DNA of 7,497 nucleotides from Methanobacteriota archaeon (GCA_016207545.1 JACQPO010000064.1:1-7497), one strand, 5' to 3'; counted from the stretch's first letter, positions 1 to 6,159 are shown. Numbers and translations are program-made. The notes: generated by a model from the sequence alone, not told the origin.

Positions 1-627
1 CGGCGCGTCTCCGTGCAACGCAGGCTCCGTGGTTTTCGGCACGGGGAGCGACTCGCCCGTGAGGAGGGACTCTTCCGTCTCCAACCCGTGGGCGTCAATC
101 ACGCGGCCGTCCGCAGGGACCGCGTCTCCCGCGTCCAAGAGCACGAGGTCGCCCGGCACAAGTTCCGTTGCGGGAATCTCCCGGGGCATACCGCCGCGCA
201 CGGCGACGGCCTTCGGTGCGTGGAGGTTTTTCAGCGAGGTCAGCGCGCGTTCCGCCTTGAACTCCTGCATAAAGCCGATCACGACGTTGACCGCGACGGC
301 GACCGCGATGACGAACGCGGTCAGGTAGTGATGGACGACGACGGAGATGCCCGCCGCCACGAGCAGGACGAGGACGAACGGGCTCAGCAGCTGATGCCAA
401 AGGAGCGGGAGTGGACCGGCGCGCCGGCCTTCCGGGAGAAGATTGGGGCCCGCGGCCCCGAGCCGAACGGCGGCCGCCTCCTCCGTCAATCCGTCCGAAC
501 CGACGCGGAGGCGCTTCAGGACGTCGGGCGCGGTCAGCGTGTGCCACGCGACGTCCTCACGACTTCGGACGGATGGGGACGAAGCCCGTCGAAACCTCCG
601 GTTGCTCGATGGAGAGCGTCCGCCCAT
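1..627 (-). CDS. P-type cation-transporting ATPase, N-terminal part (runs off the left edge)
   Basis: Membrane pump that uses ATP to move cations. The window holds the first ~209 residues. The cation-ATPase N-terminal domain spans about residues 27-70, with WHTLTAPDVLKRL, GLTEEAA and GPNLLPEG. Two hydrophobic helices follow (about 70-98 and 100-122). The start of the actuator domain comes next, with QEFKAERALTSLK, LVPGDLVLLDAGDAVPADGR and the dephosphorylation motif TGES at 190-193. The phosphorylation (DKTG), ATP-binding and ion-binding segments lie outside the window. The layout fits the SERCA/PMCA-like (P2) group better than the heavy-metal P1B group, since no N-terminal CxxC domain is seen, but the ion cannot be named. 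I chose the ATG at 627: it lies ~43 nt below a TATATAAT box and has GAAGGG upstream. An ATG at 666 overlapping the hutI stop is an alternative, and residues 1-25 do not look conserved. Family very sure, start unsure. Confidence 0.9.
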   Translation of the reverse strand, partial: MGGRSPSSNRRFRRASSPSVRSREDVAWHTLTAPDVLKRLRVGSDGLTEEAAAVRLGAAGPNLLPEGRRAGPLPLLWHQLLSPFVLVLLVAAGISVVVHHYLTAFVIAVAVAVNVVIGFMQEFKAERALTSLKNLHAPKAVAVRGGMPREIPATELVPGDLVLLDAGDAVPADGRVIDAHGLETEESLLTGESLPVPKTTEPALHGDAP

Positions 628-664
628 CCCATCCCTTCTGCGTCGCGCCGCATGGCGCACATTC

Positions 665-672
665 ATTATATA
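665..672 (-). promoter_or_regulatory. TATA box for the P-type ATPase gene
   Basis: TATATAAT on the minus strand, lying across the stop codon of hutI. With the ~27-nt TATA-to-start spacing seen at other genes here, transcription would begin near 642, giving a ~15-nt leader before the ATG at 627. The box is the best TATA match in the window and suggests the ATPase is transcribed separately from mvk-hutI, although readthrough is possible. Prediction from sequence only. Confidence 0.55.
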
Positions 673-1979
673 CGTTCGGGTGCGCCGCGTTTTGCGACGC
701 GTCCATCCTTCACAATTGCGTCGACGACGCGTCCGCCGATGCGATACGCAAGATGGCGATGGTCCGAAACGTCGAGGATCACCGCGTCCGCGCGCTTGCC
801 GACTTCGAGGCTGCCGACTTCGTCGCCCATCCCGACCGCATACGCTGCGTTGATCGTCGCGGCGGTCAGCGCCTCCGCGGGCGTGAGCCCGAGTTGATGC
901 GCGGCGAGCGAAATCACGAGGGGCATCGACTCCGTCCAACAGTTCGGGTTGAAGTCCGTGCCGAGCCCGATGGGGACGCCCATGTCGATGAAGTGGCGGG
1001 CGCGCGCGAAGGGGATGCGGGAGGAGAGGCTCGAGGCGGGCAGGAGGACCGCGATCGTGCCCCGCTCCGCCAGTTTCCGAATCCCCTCGTTCGTCGCGTG
1101 GACGAGGTGGTCCGCGGACACCGCGCTGACCTCCGCCGCGAGCACGGCTCCGCCGCCATCCGAGAATTCGTCCGCGTGGAGCTTCGGGGACAGTCCGAGC
1201 CGCGTCGCCTCCGTGAGAACGTGACGCGCCTGGTCAATCGTGAAGTATCCGTCCTCCACGAAGACGTCGCAGAACCGCGCGGCCGTCTTGGCGGCGACGG
1301 TCGGGAGCATCTCGCGGACGACGAGGTCCACGTACTCCCCCGCCCGGTGCTCGTACTCCGGCGGCACCGCATGGGCGCCGAGGAACGTGGAGACGAGCGT
1401 GACCGCGTGCGCGTCCTGGAGCCGTTCGTGGACCTTGAGCAGCTTCATCTCGTCCGGCACGGACAGGCCGTACCCGGTCTTCGCCTCGACCGTCGTCGTC
1501 CCGTGCGCGAACATCGCGTTCAGCCGGCCGCGCGCGGACGCGAACAGATGGTCCTCCGTCGCGGCGCGCGTCTTGGACACGGTGTACCCGATGCCGCCGC
1601 CGCGGGCCGCGATCTCCTGGTACGACATCCCCTCCGCCTTCCACTCGAGCTCGTGCTCCCGGGACCCCGCGAACACGAGGTGCGTGTGGGGGTCGACGAA
1701 CCCGGGCACGACGGTCTTGCCCGTCACGTCGAGCACCTGCGCGGCGGCCTCGTACCTCGGCACGAGTTCGTCCGTCGGCCCGACGTCGCGGACGACGCCG
1801 TCCGCCGCGTACAGCGCGCCGTCAGGGATGACCGCCAAGTCCCGCATCTCGCGTCCGCGTCGCGCGTGCGGCGGGCCGCGCAACGTCACGAGTTCCTCCG
1901 CGTGGACGAGGAGGAGCGCCCGGGGCGCGACCGTCCCCTTCGGGGCGAGGACCTTGTGGGGCCGCGGACGTCCCTTCAT
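666..1979 (-). CDS. hutI: Imidazolonepropionase (histidine degradation)
   Basis: Cytoplasmic metal-dependent amidohydrolase that hydrolyses 4-imidazolone-5-propionate to N-formimino-L-glutamate, the third step of histidine breakdown. The 437-residue protein has the family's landmarks in order: metal-binding HTHLVFAG (H98, H100), GGGIGYTVSKTRAA (127-140), HGTTTVEAKTGYGL (159-172), TFLGAHAVP with H203, HADEFSDGGG (H268, E271), and GTDFNP with D342, which corresponds to the conserved metal/catalytic Asp. It is slightly longer than typical (~400-420), with the excess at the N-terminus. The ATG at 1979 overlaps the mevalonate kinase stop codon (ATGA), so translation is probably coupled; longer in-frame starts would run into the mvk gene. 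No other hut gene (hutH, hutU, ftcD) is in the window, so its pathway partners must be elsewhere. No separate promoter is seen. Confidence 0.95.
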   Translation of the reverse strand: MKGRPRPHKVLAPKGTVAPRALLLVHAEELVTLRGPPHARRGREMRDLAVIPDGALYAADGVVRDVGPTDELVPRYEAAAQVLDVTGKTVVPGFVDPHTHLVFAGSREHELEWKAEGMSYQEIAARGGGIGYTVSKTRAATEDHLFASARGRLNAMFAHGTTTVEAKTGYGLSVPDEMKLLKVHERLQDAHAVTLVSTFLGAHAVPPEYEHRAGEYVDLVVREMLPTVAAKTAARFCDVFVEDGYFTIDQARHVLTEATRLGLSPKLHADEFSDGGGAVLAAEVSAVSADHLVHATNEGIRKLAERGTIAVLLPASSLSSRIPFARARHFIDMGVPIGLGTDFNPNCWTESMPLVISLAAHQLGLTPAEALTAATINAAYAVGMGDEVGSLEVGKRADAVILDVSDHRHLAYRIGGRVVDAIVKDGRVAKRGAPERI

Positions 1980-2902
1980 CCGAGGCCCACGACTCCCTTC
2001 GGCTCCGCGGTGACGAGGAACGGTCGCCCGCCCGCGGCCGTGATCGCCTTCGCGGTCGCCTCGGGTCGGTCCGTGAGGGCGACCATGCTGCCCCCGCCGC
2101 CCGCGCCCGTCAGCTTCACCCCGTACGACGTCGGTCTCGCGGCCGCGACGAGCCGGTCGAGCGACGGGTGGCCCACGCCGAGCGCGTTCAGGAGCGCGTG
2201 GTTCCGCGTCATGAGCTCCCCCGCCGCGACGAAGTCCTTCGCCTGGAGCGCGCGCAACCCGTCGAGGGTGATCGCCCCGATCTCCTCGATCCAGGACCGC
2301 GCCTCCGGCTTCGCGTCCACGAGCTCGCGCACCTTCGCGACGAGCGGGCCGGTGGGCGCGCTGACCCCCGTGAAGCCGACGACGAACGTGATCGGCGGCA
2401 ACAGCCGATGGTGCAGATGCCACTGGCGGTCGCCCCGTTCGAAGGACCACAAGACGCCCTTCTCCGGCGTGGGCAGCGCGAGGATCGCGCCGCCCGCGGT
2501 CGCGGTCGTCGTGTCGATCGGGCTCGCACGCCCCTGCACCCCGAGCTCGACCTCGAACGCATCGCGCGCGATGGCGCGCACCTCGAACGTCCCCCGCATG
2601 CGGCGGACGGCGCCGAGGGTGGACACGGTCACCGCGGCGGACGAGCCGAGGCCGGAGCCCTCGGGAATCGCGGAGCGCACCTCGATCCACAGGGGCCGCG
2701 GCGCGCCCGCCTTCTCCACGGCCGCCTTCACGTACGCGTACCGCGGCGCGTCGAGGCTCTGCCCGTCCGCGAGCCATTCCGTGTGCGGCCGCACGTACAC
2801 CTCCGCGCGCAGGTCGATCGCGGTCGACAGCGCGGGCTGACCGAAGACGACCGCGTGCTCACCGAACAGGATCAACTTCCCGGGCGCGGAGCACGCGGGC
2901 AC
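1976..2902 (-). CDS. mvk: Mevalonate kinase (GHMP kinase family)
   Basis: Phosphorylates mevalonate with ATP in the mevalonate pathway to isoprenoids, the source of archaeal lipid side chains. The 308-residue protein shows GHMP kinase motif 1, SAPGKLILFGEHAVVFGQPA (5-24), the ATP-binding loop PEGSGLGSSAA (80-90), the archaeal-type segment GRASPIDTTTATAGG (124-138) with likely catalytic D130, and the C-terminal glycine motif KLTGAGGGG (263-271). Length fits archaeal mevalonate kinases (~300-320). The start is a GTG at 2902: an in-frame stop at 2939-2941 excludes long extensions, no other start lies between, and a TTAA box centred 27.5 nt upstream fits a leaderless mRNA. It overlaps hutI by 4 nt. 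Close relatives include phosphomevalonate and galactokinase members of the superfamily, but motif 1 and the DTxTAT segment favour mevalonate kinase. Confidence 0.93.
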   Translation of the reverse strand: MPACSAPGKLILFGEHAVVFGQPALSTAIDLRAEVYVRPHTEWLADGQSLDAPRYAYVKAAVEKAGAPRPLWIEVRSAIPEGSGLGSSAAVTVSTLGAVRRMRGTFEVRAIARDAFEVELGVQGRASPIDTTTATAGGAILALPTPEKGVLWSFERGDRQWHLHHRLLPPITFVVGFTGVSAPTGPLVAKVRELVDAKPEARSWIEEIGAITLDGLRALQAKDFVAAGELMTRNHALLNALGVGHPSLDRLVAAARPTSYGVKLTGAGGGGSMVALTDRPEATAKAITAAGGRPFLVTAEPKGVVGLG

Positions 2903-2925
2903 GTCGCGCGAAAGGTCCGGGTTCC

Positions 2926-2932
2926 GCTTAAC
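2926..2932 (-). promoter_or_regulatory. TATA-like box of the mvk-hutI operon
   Basis: GTTAAGC on the minus strand. The TTAA core (2928-2931) is centred 27.5 nt before the GTG start of mevalonate kinase, so the transcript would be leaderless. No Shine-Dalgarno sequence is visible before the GTG, which agrees. The core is short and predicted by position. Confidence 0.45.
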
Positions 2933-2938
2933 CCTTGC

Positions 2939-3161
2939 CTACGCGGTGTACGGAGGGCCCGACCGCAGGTCCTTCGCGAGGCTCGGATACCGCCGCAGTT
3001 CCTCCGGAGACCGAGGCTTCATCCGCTGCAACGCGTCCTCGAAATGGCGGCGGGAGAGCGTGAGGCGGTTCACGTCCTTCTCGTCGAGGGAGCCGACCTG
3101 AGACACGTACTCCCGGAGCGCGAGCATCGCGGCCTCGTGCCGAGTACGCTCCCGTGAGGTG
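2939..3161 (-). pseudogene. Remnant of an AAA+ ATPase (C-terminal lid only)
   Basis: The reading frame ending at 2939 encodes EAAMLALREYV, then about 20 residues, then LTLSRRHFEDALQRMKPRSP and EELRRYPSLA near the C-terminus. This is the pattern of the last lid helices of CDC48/proteasome-ATPase-like AAA+ proteins (REAAMLALRE ... hFeeALkkvkPS ... yeel). Walker A, Walker B, sensor and arginine-finger segments are absent upstream. In another frame just upstream (about 3135-3161) the minus strand reads HLTGAYSAR, reminiscent of the TGAD-x-REAAM segment that precedes the helix, which would imply a small deletion with frameshift. An ATG at 3127 would give a 62-residue product, so a short expressed protein cannot be excluded. 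It lies 36 nt upstream of mevalonate kinase, in the same orientation. Confidence 0.6.
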
Positions 3162-3828
3162 TCGAATGCAGAGGGCCCCGGGGATGGTCTTAGTCGACAA
3201 CAAATACGAAAAACCGGGGCAAGAGCCTCGTCCAGCTACGGTCATCCGGAAAGTCTTGAGAACGAACGAACAGACATCCCGGGAGACGATGGAGGGAGAC
3301 TGATTACCTAGAGACCCCGAGGAAGGAGGGTGCCCGTGCCACGGGCTCCACGCCGATTTCCCCCATCCGAACGGCGGGTCCGGCTCCTCCCGGGGCGCCC
3401 CGGCCACCTCCCGGGGTCGTTTTGTCTGCTCCCCGCGACCGTGGCGCGAGGCCCGGGTCCGCGGTGGGGGTCGCCGGAACGGCCCCGGCAGCGGACACGG
3501 GGTCCGCGCCCGGGTCCATCGGACCGCCGGACGTGGGCTCCGCGTGTCTCCGAAGGGCCCGAGGCGCGGGGCCACCGCGGCGGTGCGTCGCGGGGGCGGA
3601 CATCGTCGACCGGCGTCCGGGGACGACGGCCGTGGGAGCAGGGACGCCCGCGGGGCGAGGTGCCGGCGCGTCCGTTTCCGTCGCCCAGGGGCCCGTTTCG
3701 AGCGGGACGATGAACCTTTCTGTTGCATGTACGCCCTGCGGTATCCTGAATTCACTTTGGGGTCACGGCCGTCGTACGCATCGCGTGAGCGGACGGCCTT
3801 AAGTCGCCACGAGGATTCCTACCGCGCT
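3162..3828. other. Long region without a recognisable gene; very GC-rich core rich in inverted repeats
   Basis: About 660 bp with no protein I can support on either strand; the open frames are low-complexity Arg/Pro/Gly/Ala. The segment 3190-3310 is A-richer and contains a GAAC tandem at 3258-3271. From about 3330 to 3710 the DNA is markedly more GC-rich than the flanking genes. It contains GCCCGTG/CACGGGC (3332-3346), CGCCG paired with CGGCG (3351-3355 with 3372-3376), the perfect palindrome at 3390-3403, a direct repeat GCCCGGGTCC (3451-3460 and 3508-3517), and a tight hairpin GGTCC-ATC-GGACC (3513-3525). On the minus strand a T5 run (3209-3213) follows a weak 3-bp hairpin (3218-3227). A structured RNA is possible, but no RNase P, SRP or tRNA signature could be confirmed. 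Confidence 0.5.
3797..3803 (+). promoter_or_regulatory. TATA-like box of the GNAT gene
   Basis: CCTTAAG, with the TTAA core at 3799-3802 centred 28.5 nt before the GTG at 3829. The spacing matches the leaderless pattern of mvk, Sec61-beta and pus10, and is the main reason for preferring 3829 over the upstream in-frame ATG at 3727. CTTAAG is palindromic and could also work toward the left. Confidence 0.4.
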
Positions 3829-4599
3829 GTGCCGGTGTTGGTCGAGGAACGCGAAGTCGTGCGCCCGTTCCTGTATCGCGACCCCGTGCGGAACGCGGTC
3901 GTCATCCACCGCACGTTCCACAACCCGGAATTCACGCTCGCGTTCGCGGACGCGTTGCCGGAGCCGAAGGCCGTGCTCGCGCTCGCCCCCGCCCAGTCTC
4001 CGATGGAGCCGCACCAGTTCGCGCTCCACGCGATCGACCTCGATGCCGCCAAAGCCGTGCTTCGCGCGGTCCCGCGCGGCCACTGCGTCTACCACGTCGC
4101 GGACGAGCTTGCATTCCCCGCCGTGCGCGGACGGATCAACGTGCAGTGGTGGGGCGAGGCGATCTACTACCGCCTCGACCCGGACGCGTTCGAGGACTTC
4201 TCGACCCCGGACGTGCGGCCCGTCGAACCCCGTTGGGCCGGCATGATCGCGAAGATCTGGGCGCCGGAGTGGCCCGCGGAGGAATACGTCCGCTCCCGCG
4301 TCGAGGGCGGCCCCACCGCGGGAATCTATGAGGACGGCGACCTCGTCGCGTGGAACATGACGCATCTGGAGACGGGGGAGGTCGTCCTTGCTGGGTTCCT
4401 GCACGTCCTCGAGCCGTATCGCCGCCGCGGCTACGGGAAGGCCGTCGGCTCCGCACTCATTAAGCAAATCCTCGCGAAGGGCAAGATCCCGTGCTGCCAC
4501 GTGTATGTGGACAACGAGGTCTCCATCCGCCTCACGGAATCCCTCGGCTATCGCCGCGTCTGCTTGCAGGCGTGGGGCGACGGCGTCGCCCCTCCGTGA
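3829..4599 (+). CDS. GNAT-family N-acetyltransferase (FR47-like)
   Basis: Transfers an acyl group, normally acetyl, from acetyl-CoA to an amine; the substrate cannot be read from the sequence. With the GTG start at 3829 the protein has 256 residues. The N-terminal half (about 5-125) includes REVVRPFLYRDPVRNAVVI and resembles the N-terminal extension of two-part GNAT proteins. The C-terminal GNAT fold (about 128-250) has EPRWAGMIAKIW, the beta-strand VVLAGFLHVLEPY, the acetyl-CoA pyrophosphate loop RRRGYGKA (198-205), and the closing N229...S232...SLGYRR typical of the family. An ATG at 3727 would add 34 residues (MYALRYPEF...), but a TTAA box 28 nt before 3829 argues for the shorter form; GTG 3835 and TTG 3838 are further options. 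It converges on the grpB-like gene with a 2-nt gap, so the two 3' ends may overlap. Confidence 0.85.
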   Translation: MPVLVEEREVVRPFLYRDPVRNAVVIHRTFHNPEFTLAFADALPEPKAVLALAPAQSPMEPHQFALHAIDLDAAKAVLRAVPRGHCVYHVADELAFPAVRGRINVQWWGEAIYYRLDPDAFEDFSTPDVRPVEPRWAGMIAKIWAPEWPAEEYVRSRVEGGPTAGIYEDGDLVAWNMTHLETGEVVLAGFLHVLEPYRRRGYGKAVGSALIKQILAKGKIPCCHVYVDNEVSIRLTESLGYRRVCLQAWGDGVAPP

Positions 4600-4601
4600 G
4601 A

Positions 4602-5127
4602 TCAGCGGGCCCGTGCCGCGCGCGCCCTCGCCTCGATCGCACGAATGAACTCCGTCTTCGCATTCGTGTACGCGACGCGGTCCTCCCCGTACTTCGCCGC
4701 GATGGCCCACTTCAGCTCCGCATACTGTTTCGCGATGTCCGGATGGGCTCGCAGGTAGTCCCGGAAGAGCAGATGGCGCTGCCAGAATGCACCGCCAAAC
4801 GCAACAATCCCCAGGTGGTGCGTCCGCGGCGGGGTTCGCGGCTTTCGAAAATACCGCCGATCTGGAATCTCGGCTTCGTACTCGGGCACGTACTCGTATC
4901 CGATGGCCTCCAGCGGCTCAATGCAAGGCTTTGCTTCCTCGAGCTTCCGGACCCCGACGAGGACATCGATGATCGGCTTGGCGGCGAGGCCGGGGACCGC
5001 GGTGCTCCCAAAGTGCTCGATGGCGACAGCGTACCGTCCCGATTGCAGCGAGAATGCGGGCCTTCTCCTCCTCGAACCTCCGCGGCCAGCGGGGATCGTA
5101 GTCCACGACCACGACGGGGTTGTCCAC
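4602..5127 (-). pseudogene. GrpB / UPF0157 family protein with a frameshift
   Basis: The family has a nucleotidyltransferase-like fold and no firmly established reaction. The GTG start at 5127 (in-frame TGA two codons upstream) gives MDNPVVVVDYDPRWPRRF and EEEKARILAAIG, the usual GrpB opening. The match then continues in another frame: RYAVAIEHFGSTAVPGLAAK, PIIDVLVGV, HHLGIVAFGG, LLFRDYLRAHPDIAKQYAEL and the end KTEFIRAIEA. Joining them needs removal of one base near the C run at 5038-5040 (GGG on the coding strand); the repaired product is ~174 residues, normal for the family. No other damage is seen, so this is either a very recent mutation or a sequencing/assembly error. As written, the first frame runs on without homology and the product would be non-functional. 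It starts 11 nt after the membrane-protein gene, probably in one transcript. Confidence 0.85.
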
Positions 5128-5138
5128 CTTTCAATCCC

Positions 5139-5537
5139 TCACGATGGTTTGGCGGCGAAATTCCTCGGGTACACGAAGTGGTAGTACAGGCCGCCAACCA
5201 CGGAGACGGCGTACAGGAAGAACCAGACCCAGGTGAACGGCCGCTCGAGGTGGACTGTCCCGGGCGCCGTCGCCATCGTCACCGCAGCGGCCACGAGGGC
5301 GATGAGGGAGAAGGACCACAGCATCGCGAGCGGGATGCGGACGCGCTCCCAATCCGTCTCTCGATAGGCCATCGCAAACCCGAGGGCGACGGAAAGGTAC
5401 AGTCCGGCGGTGAAGCGCGCGGTCATGGGCGTGAGCTGCCACCCCCAGATCGCCTCGTACCAAGCCTGCGGCCCAACGAGGAGGGCGAGCCCTTCCGGAG
5501 CGCTTACCGCGATCACGATCAACATCAGAAGACGCAT
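5139..5537 (-). CDS. Small four-helix membrane protein, function unknown
   Basis: I do not recognise the family. The 132-residue protein has four hydrophobic segments at about 2-22, 41-58, 68-90 and 101-122, separated by short charged loops (YRETDWERVR at 58-67) and ending YPRNFAAKPS. No signal peptide, metal-binding pattern or catalytic motif is visible. The ATG at 5537 was chosen because the first helix begins at once (MRLLMLIVIAV); an in-frame ATG at 5636 would overlap the Sec61-beta stop and add 33 Pro/Ser/Gly-rich residues with no membrane character. It lies 67 nt downstream of Sec61-beta and 11 nt upstream of the grpB-like gene in the same direction. No clear TATA box precedes it, so cotranscription with Sec61-beta is likely. 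Gene likely real, function unknown. Confidence 0.75.
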   Translation of the reverse strand: MRLLMLIVIAVSAPEGLALLVGPQAWYEAIWGWQLTPMTARFTAGLYLSVALGFAMAYRETDWERVRIPLAMLWSFSLIALVAAAVTMATAPGTVHLERPFTWVWFFLYAVSVVGGLYYHFVYPRNFAAKPS

Positions 5538-5604
5538 CGTCCGAGAAACGGGGATCGGGGACTCACCGCCCCCGAATCCCAGCGCCTCACTTGAAGCCGA
5601 CGGC

Positions 5605-5769
5605 CTACGCGGGCCACTGCCAGCTTGCGATAACAACCGCAGCCGCGATGCCGACGCCCACCGCGACGACGAACCACGGTGGGATCTTGATGGCCTTCTC
5701 GTCCTCCTGGTCGAAATACCGGATGAGGCCCGCCGCGGAATGGAACCCTTCGCCCCGCTTCTCTGCCAT
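5605..5769 (-). CDS. Preprotein translocase subunit Sec61-beta (archaeal SecG equivalent)
   Basis: Small tail-anchored subunit of the SecYE-beta channel that moves proteins across or into the cytoplasmic membrane. The 54-residue product has the archaeal Sec61-beta signature SAAGLIRYFDQEDEKAIKI (11-29) on the cytoplasmic side, then one hydrophobic helix (about 31-50, PPWFVVAVGVGIAAAVVIAS) and a four-residue tail. Length matches archaeal homologues (~50-60). Of two ATGs, 5769 is preferred over 5781: a TTTAATA box centred 27.5 nt upstream puts the transcription start at the ATG, and archaeal homologues usually begin with a short basic stretch (MAEKRGE here). It is transcribed divergently from Alba. 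Confidence 0.93.
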   Translation of the reverse strand: MAEKRGEGFHSAAGLIRYFDQEDEKAIKIPPWFVVAVGVGIAAAVVIASWQWPA

Positions 5770-5792
5770 CGCGGTTCTCATGGGAGGCCGCG

Positions 5793-5799
5793 TATTAAA
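5793..5799 (-). promoter_or_regulatory. TATA box of Sec61-beta (leaderless)
   Basis: TTTAATA on the minus strand, preceded by AACCC (possible BRE position) and followed by CGCGGCC. The TTAA core is centred 27.5 nt before the ATG at 5769, so the mRNA should begin at the start codon. Confidence 0.65.
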
Positions 5800-5801
5800 G
5801 G

Positions 5802-5817
5802 GTTGCGCGCGAGCAAC
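5802..5817. repeat. 16-bp imperfect palindrome between divergent promoters
   Basis: GTTGCGCGCGAGCAAC, a palindrome with 7 of 8 base pairs matching. It begins 3 bp upstream of the Sec61-beta TATA box and ends 16 bp upstream of the Alba box, so it covers the BRE side of the former. Its position suits an operator for a dimeric regulator acting on one or both genes. GC-rich DNA produces such repeats by chance, so the regulatory role is only inferred. Confidence 0.4.
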
Positions 5818-5832
5818 AACTTGGAGAAAACC

Positions 5833-5839
5833 CTTAATA
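5833..5839 (+). promoter_or_regulatory. TATA box of alba
   Basis: CTTAATA, preceded by AAAACC and followed by CGGCC. The predicted transcription start is near 5863, giving an ~18-nt leader before the ATG at 5881. The leader contains GGGGGAG (5873-5879), a possible ribosome binding site though unusually close to the start. Alba thus appears to have a short leader, unlike its leaderless neighbours. Confidence 0.6.
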
Positions 5840-5880
5840 CGGCCCTGTCGAATGGTCCGTTCCTCGCGGACCGGGGGAGC

Positions 5881-6159
5881 ATGGCGACGGAAGACAACCG
5901 GGTGTACATCGGGAAGAAGCCGATGATGGAGTACGTGCTGGCGGTCGTCACCCACTTCGAGAGCGGGCTGGACGAGGTCGTCGTGAAGGCCCGCGGGAAG
6001 AACATCTCCCGGGCCGTGGACGTTGCGGAGGTCGTCCGCAACCGGTTCGTGCCGGACGCGAAGGTGCGCTCGGTCCAAATCGGCACGGAGAAGCTCACGG
6101 GGGACGACGGGAAGACCGCGAACGTCTCGAGCATCGAGATTTTCCTGACGAAAGGGTAG
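5881..6159 (+). CDS. albA: DNA/RNA-binding protein Alba
   Basis: Small abundant archaeal nucleic-acid-binding protein that dimerises, coats and bridges DNA, and also binds RNA. The 92-residue product aligns along the whole Alba family: NRVYIGKKPMMEYVLAVVTH (6-25) with the conserved KKP lysines (12-13) that contact nucleic acid and correspond to the region acetylated in Sulfolobus Alba, then VVVKARGKNISRAVDVAEVV (38-57), RNRFVPDAKV, IGTEKLT, and the last strand VSSIEIFLTKG. Length is as expected for the family. The ATG at 5881 is the only sensible start, with an upstream TATA box. It is divergent from Sec61-beta and 40 bp upstream of pus10, which has its own promoter. Recognised from conserved sequence with high certainty; whether a second Alba paralogue exists cannot be told here. 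Confidence 0.96.
   Translation: MATEDNRVYIGKKPMMEYVLAVVTHFESGLDEVVVKARGKNISRAVDVAEVVRNRFVPDAKVRSVQIGTEKLTGDDGKTANVSSIEIFLTKG

Noticed and set aside
557..706. 49-residue minus-strand ORF starting inside hutI (MDASQNAAHP..., containing CAPC)
   Set aside because: Its ATG lies upstream of the TATA box and inside hutI, there is no ribosome site, and no family is recognised. Kept only as part of the ATPase start question.
1980..2777. Long N-terminal extension of hutI reaching into mvk
   Set aside because: The extension is in a different frame from the conserved mevalonate kinase and has no homology. The ATG at 1979 with the ATGA overlap is the natural start.
411..2840. 809-codon open frame on the plus strand and other long antisense frames (e.g. 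95-547 minus, 6095-7315 minus)
   Set aside because: They lie opposite or across the ATPase, hutI, mvk and pus10 genes, are Arg/Pro/Gly-rich and show no domain. High-GC coding DNA leaves its antisense frames open.
3365..3440. Minus-strand segment GGGGAGCAGACAAAACG and the nearby CAACAGAAAGG (3716-3726), reminiscent of RNase P or SRP RNA motifs
   Set aside because: Spacing and order do not match either RNA: the GGTAAGAGC-type core of RNase P and the GNAR loop with AGCA bulge of SRP RNA could not be placed. Needs a covariance-model search.
3304..3755. Open frames on both strands of the GC-rich gap (e.g. 3330-3713 plus, 3304-3603 minus)
   Set aside because: Composition-driven Arg/Pro/Gly/Ala strings with no conserved pattern; several overlap each other in different frames.
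3727..3828. Upstream ATG start (3727) for the GNAT gene
   Set aside because: The added 34 residues look non-conserved, and a TTAA box at 3799-3802 lies inside them at the leaderless distance from GTG 3829.
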